Shown: positions 61,316 through 64,000 of the stretch, piece by piece | Numbering within the stretch: position 1 is the first letter of the stretch | Layout: each line of letters opens with the position of its first letter | NCBI RefSeq assembly: GCF_944324995.1 | Contig: NZ_CALUYL010000008.1 | Location: 1-64,000 of the forward strand | DNA length: 64,000 nucleotides | From: an uncultured Mailhella sp. | Lineage (GTDB): Bacteria; Desulfobacterota; Desulfovibrionia; Desulfovibrionales; Desulfovibrionaceae | Reading direction: 5' to 3' | Notes under the pieces: generated by a model | Seen by the model: only the letters and a program-made list of their open reading frames with translations | The model's database searches: none | Told to the model about the DNA's origin: nothing | Program-made: the position numbers and the translations under genes

Positions 61316-63040
61316 TTAGTGTTCTTCCGACACGAAGCGGAAATTGTCCTGATAGTACCGGGTGATGGGATGGCGATAGCGTTCGAGGGGAACGCGCTTT
61401 CTGCTGAAGGCCATCTTTCCGTCGTCACCGCGCTGAATGAGAATCCAGGCGAGGCCGTCTTCGGCGCGATGGGGGTAGTCCTCGCGGAAATGTCCGGCGC
61501 GGGATTCGCGGCGTTCCAGCGAGGCGCGCAGGTACAGTTCGCTCACGAGGGCCATGCCGCGCACTTCGCGCAGCTTGAGCAGGTAGTGCGGATCGGCGGC
61601 GGCCATGTTCGGCACTTCCTCTTCGCGGATGCGCGTAATTTCGTCGAGCGCGCGCGTGAGGGAGGCTTCGGTCTTCAGGATGGAGACGTCGTAGGGGAAC
61701 ATGGCAGTCTGAATCTTTCTCAGCACGTCGTGGGGGGCGAGGCCTTCGCGTCCGAGCGGCGCATAGACGGCTTCGGCGAGGGCGTCGATGTCTTCATCCA
61801 CGGCGTCGTCTTCCACGGGGGCGGCGGAGGCGAGGAATTCGGCCGCGCCTTCACCGGCGAGATGACCGGTGACGGACGTGCTCATGAGCGCGAATCCGCC
61901 GGCGTACACGCCGGGTTCGGTGCTTCTGGCCGTGCCGGCGGCGAACAGACCTTCAAGGTTGGTGGTGCCCTTGATGCCGGCTTCCATGCCGCCGTAGGAA
62001 ATGGTCATCTGCGGCAGCCATTCGGTGTTGTCGCGGAACAGATCCATGCCGAGCTTGCAGAGCTTCTCATAGTTCATGAGCTGCCAGCCGTTCTGGGGCT
62101 TGAGCAGGATCAGATCGTCGGGATTGATGCGGCTGATGTCGAAATAGATGGGGCCGCGTCCGGCGCGTATCTCCATGGCCATGGCTATGGTGATGAAATG
62201 CGGGTCGGTATTCACGCCGAGCACGGGGGAATACTTTTCCATGAAGGGCTCGCCCTTGGCGTTGACGAAGCGCGCGCCCAGGGGAATGAGCTTGGTCTGT
62301 CCTTCCCAGCCGAAGTAACGGGGCATGTTCCACACGCGGCTGAACTCGAAGTCCTTGAGCCTTGCGCCGGCGTTCCACACCATTTCCACGCCTTCGCCGG
62401 TGGGGGTGTTCTTGCCGTAGGAGGTTTTCCAGCCGCCCACGCCCGTGGCCGCAATGACGACCTGCGCGCGGAAACGGTAGAAGTCGCCGTTTATGGAATC
62501 GAAGCCCACGGCGCCGACCACGCGGCCGTTCTTCTTCAGAAGATCGGTCACCACGATGCGGCCGAGGCTGGTCAGATTGGTCTTGCGGAGCTGGCGAACA
62601 AGGCTGCGCACCATGTCTTCGCCGCCGCGGCCCACAAGCTTGGCAGGATACAGCTTGACGTGCGGCAGGCCGCGCTGCGGAATGCTCTTGAGCGTGCCGT
62701 CTTCCTTGCGGAAGAATTCACAGCCGTAGCGCTGATAGTCTTCGAGGCGTTCATGGGAGCGGCGGAGAATTTCTTCTATCTGCTCCTGATCGCAGAGGCC
62801 GTCGAAGTAGTAGATGAAGTCTTCGAGCCAGGCGTCGAGGTCGTCGCCGGGCATGACGGCGTCGAAGTCGCCGCCGGCCATGGACATGAGTCCGCCCCAT
62901 TCCCTGGGGCCCTTGTCCACGATGACGACCTTCTTTTCAGGCATGAGTTCGGTGAAGCGCTTGGCGGCCCACAGGCCCGCGGAGCCTCCGCCGATGATGA
63001 GCAGGTCGCTTTCCACGACATGAGTAGTTCTGCTAGGCAT
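61316..63040 (-). CDS. FAD-dependent oxidoreductase, fumarate reductase/AprA-related (module C, divergent type)
   Basis: A 574-residue flavoprotein with Rossmann site LLIIGGGSAGLWAA (about 13-26) and FAD motifs GLFAAGTARSTEPGVYAGG (about 400). It differs from the A/B paralogues: GGLMSMAGGDFDAVMPGDDLDAW replaces the RSGSGATGNDHF block, so substrate and active site probably differ. The start at 63040 (MPSRTTH) follows AGGAGG and overlaps the ferredoxin gene by 8 bases. No export signal or heme motif. The last part resembles the helical C-terminal domain of the family (ELYLRASLERRESRAGHFREDYPHR). Confidence 0.86.
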   Translation of the reverse strand: MPSRTTHVVESDLLIIGGGSAGLWAAKRFTELMPEKKVVIVDKGPREWGGLMSMAGGDFDAVMPGDDLDAWLEDFIYYFDGLCDQEQIEEILRRSHERLEDYQRYGCEFFRKEDGTLKSIPQRGLPHVKLYPAKLVGRGGEDMVRSLVRQLRKTNLTSLGRIVVTDLLKKNGRVVGAVGFDSINGDFYRFRAQVVIAATGVGGWKTSYGKNTPTGEGVEMVWNAGARLKDFEFSRVWNMPRYFGWEGQTKLIPLGARFVNAKGEPFMEKYSPVLGVNTDPHFITIAMAMEIRAGRGPIYFDISRINPDDLILLKPQNGWQLMNYEKLCKLGMDLFRDNTEWLPQMTISYGGMEAGIKGTTNLEGLFAAGTARSTEPGVYAGGFALMSTSVTGHLAGEGAAEFLASAAPVEDDAVDEDIDALAEAVYAPLGREGLAPHDVLRKIQTAMFPYDVSILKTEASLTRALDEITRIREEEVPNMAAADPHYLLKLREVRGMALVSELYLRASLERRESRAGHFREDYPHRAEDGLAWILIQRGDDGKMAFSRKRVPLERYRHPITRYYQDNFRFVSEEH

Positions 63041-63305
63041 GATAGACCTCCTTGTCTCTGAGGTCGTTGCCTTCCACGGCTTCGTACCGGGGGCCCGGAA
63101 AGACCGGGGGCAGCTTCTCCTTGAACGGATGAACAAAGATGGCTCCGGCGGGGCAAAGTCTTTCACAGACGAAACAGGTCATGCAGTCGTCGGGATACGC
63201 GATGAACGCCTTTCCCTGCTCGTTGAGACGAATGGTGTCCAGAGGGCACTTCTGCACGCATACGCCGCAGCCGACACACTTAGCGTCGTCGATATGCTGT
63301 ATCAT
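63033..63305 (-). CDS. 2x[4Fe-4S] ferredoxin (module C)
   Basis: A 90-residue ferredoxin with clusters at Cys10/13/16/20 and Cys41/44/47/51 (DDCMTCFVCERLC). The start at 63305 (MIQHID) is preferred to the ATG two codons earlier because GAGG is then 9 bases away and the cysteine numbering equals that of the other ferredoxins. The second cluster lacks the CWHC pattern of the A/B types, in line with its different flavoprotein partner. Confidence 0.9.
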   Translation of the reverse strand: MIQHIDDAKCVGCGVCVQKCPLDTIRLNEQGKAFIAYPDDCMTCFVCERLCPAGAIFVHPFKEKLPPVFPGPRYEAVEGNDLRDKEVYHA

Positions 63306-63837
63306 TGCCATCGTCCTCGCCAGACGTCCGCCCCCCGGCGGCGCGCCTGGAAAGTTCACGGTGAAAAAGAGAACATCCGGAAATTCCGTCATATTCCGGA
63401 TGAAAAACCTTTGGCCTTGCGTCTCCGGGGTCTTCCGTCCCCATGGAAAAGGCTTTGCGCCGCCCCGGATGCGCAGAATACGCACTTAAGTTGATAGAAA
63501 AATCACATTTTAACCATCGGAAGTCAAATCGATAATTTTTTATTTTCGTTTGATAAAATCACACACCTTTGCACGGCGTTGCACGAGCGGCAGAAACAGA
63601 TGTCGACAATCTCGGAAAACGATCGCATTTCAAAAATTTTTTATAATAAAATAAATAAGATACTGAATAATGCCAAAGAAGGCGCTTTAGGATCCGCACC
63701 AGCGCCGCATCGGCTTGAACCAGGCGTTCAGTGCAGAGAAAAAACGCGCAAGCAAAAGGGAAAACGTATGAAAAAACGAAGGGTTTCCAAGAAATACGCT
63801 CTATTTGTTCTTTTTATAACAAGAAAATGACAAAGAA
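63306..63837. other. AT-rich gene-free region upstream of module C, with candidate regulator sites
   Basis: No gene is supported. TTGATAGAAAAATCACA (63491-63507) and TTGATAAAATCACA (63550-63563) are near-identical elements. They resemble CRP/FNR-type half-sites (TTGAT and TCACA) with odd spacing. Both lie 190-260 bases upstream of the ferredoxin gene and could be sites for the regulator at 58900. Confidence 0.4.
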
Positions 63838-63868
63838 GCGCCCTGTCCTGGGGAGTAGGACAGGGCGC
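63838..63868 (-). terminator. Terminator of the partial ferredoxin gene at the window edge
   Basis: An 11-bp perfect stem (GCGCCCTGTCC / GGACAGGGCGC) with a 9-base loop is followed on the minus strand by TTCTTTGTCATTTT. It lies 28 bases beyond the stop of the ferredoxin. Confidence 0.88.
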
Positions 63869-63896
63869 CGTTTGCTTGTTCAGCTTGCCGAGGCTC

Positions 63897-64000
63897 TTAC
63901 ACCTGCATGCGCAGCGGGAAGCGGAAGCCTATGGCGCCGGTGGGGCAGCTCGTGCGGCAGTTGGCGCAGTGCCAGCATTCGTCGCCGTGAGCCACTTCGG
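63897..64000 (-). CDS. Ferredoxin, AprB-like, C-terminal part (5' end outside window)
   Basis: The last 33 codons and TAA stop (63897-63899) of an open frame that continues past the window edge. It shows DECWHCANCRTSC followed by PTGAIGFRFPLRMQV, the second-cluster pattern of the module A/B ferredoxins. Unlike the others, it is followed by a terminator rather than a flavoprotein gene. Any flavoprotein partner must therefore be upstream, outside the window. Confidence 0.85.
   Translation of the reverse strand, partial: EVAHGDECWHCANCRTSCPTGAIGFRFPLRMQV

Noticed and set aside
63566..63586. Sigma-54-like TTGCACGGCGTTGCAC sequence upstream of module C
   Set aside because: The invariant GG of the -24 element is missing and the spacing to GC is wrong.
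63579..63830. 83-codon plus-strand open frame near the right end
   Set aside because: Lys/Arg-rich random-looking translation, no ribosome binding site, and it runs into the terminator of the opposite-strand ferredoxin gene.

Overview
The window reads as a chromosomal segment of an anaerobic, GC-rich Desulfovibrionaceae-type bacterium, probably a gut-associated sulfidogen of the Desulfovibrio/Bilophila/Mailhella kind. The genus is inference. The grounds are a Desulfovibrio-like 5S rRNA 3' end, a C_GCAxxG_C_C redox protein, TRAP and DASS transporters, a sigma-54 regulon, a giant RTX adhesin, and several flavoprotein/ferredoxin pairs that resemble the two subunits of adenylylsulfate (APS) reductase.

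Layout: (1) 1-1355 is the end of an rRNA operon, two terminators and a gene-poor kilobase. (2) 1356-5424 is a pantothenate cluster (panC, panD, a BASS pantoate-type carrier, yhdT, panF). (3) 5654-9858 is an amidohydrolase / LysR / DASS transporter / amidohydrolase cluster; both amidohydrolases lack the usual HxH metal motif. (4) 9936-15074, minus strand, is a compact operon of a LacI regulator, a C_GCAxxG_C_C protein, a NitT/TauT-type ABC transporter and a threonine aldolase. Divergent from it, across an AT-rich region with a 25-bp inverted repeat, are an MHS-type MFS transporter and a phosphodiesterase (15401-17791). A second, paralogous LacI gene with a TPR lipoprotein follows (17930-19617). 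(5) 19765-26897, minus strand, is a sigma-54 operon: TRAP binding protein, fused TRAP permease and two consecutive ferredoxin/flavoprotein pairs, with a divergent sigma-54 activator at 27132-28700. (6) 30294-37215, minus strand, is an unusual operon: GntR, a 109-aa protein, an unassigned polytopic membrane protein, a Tat-exported metallo-beta-lactamase-fold protein, a CobW-type GTPase, ExbB, ExbD and a TonB-like protein. A PAS-like protein is divergent. (7) 38918-50648 holds tRNA-Ala(GGC), a 2,283-residue type I secreted adhesin with a perfect 809-bp tandem duplication, a TolC-type outer-membrane protein and a glycosyltransferase. (8) 50818-54041 holds a secreted carboxylesterase and serS. (9) 54212-63305, minus strand, carries two more ferredoxin/flavoprotein/transporter operons flanking a CRP/FNR-family regulator. 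The window ends inside yet another ferredoxin (63897-64000).

The recurring theme is a cassette of [2x(4Fe-4S) ferredoxin + FAD oxidoreductase + organic-anion transporter], present in three versions with different transporter types and regulators. The simplest reading is that each imports one carboxylate- or sulfonate-like substrate and reduces or oxidises it in the cytoplasm with ferredoxin-linked electrons. The substrates cannot be read from sequence. This series and the GntR-to-TonB operon are the best candidates for undescribed biology here.
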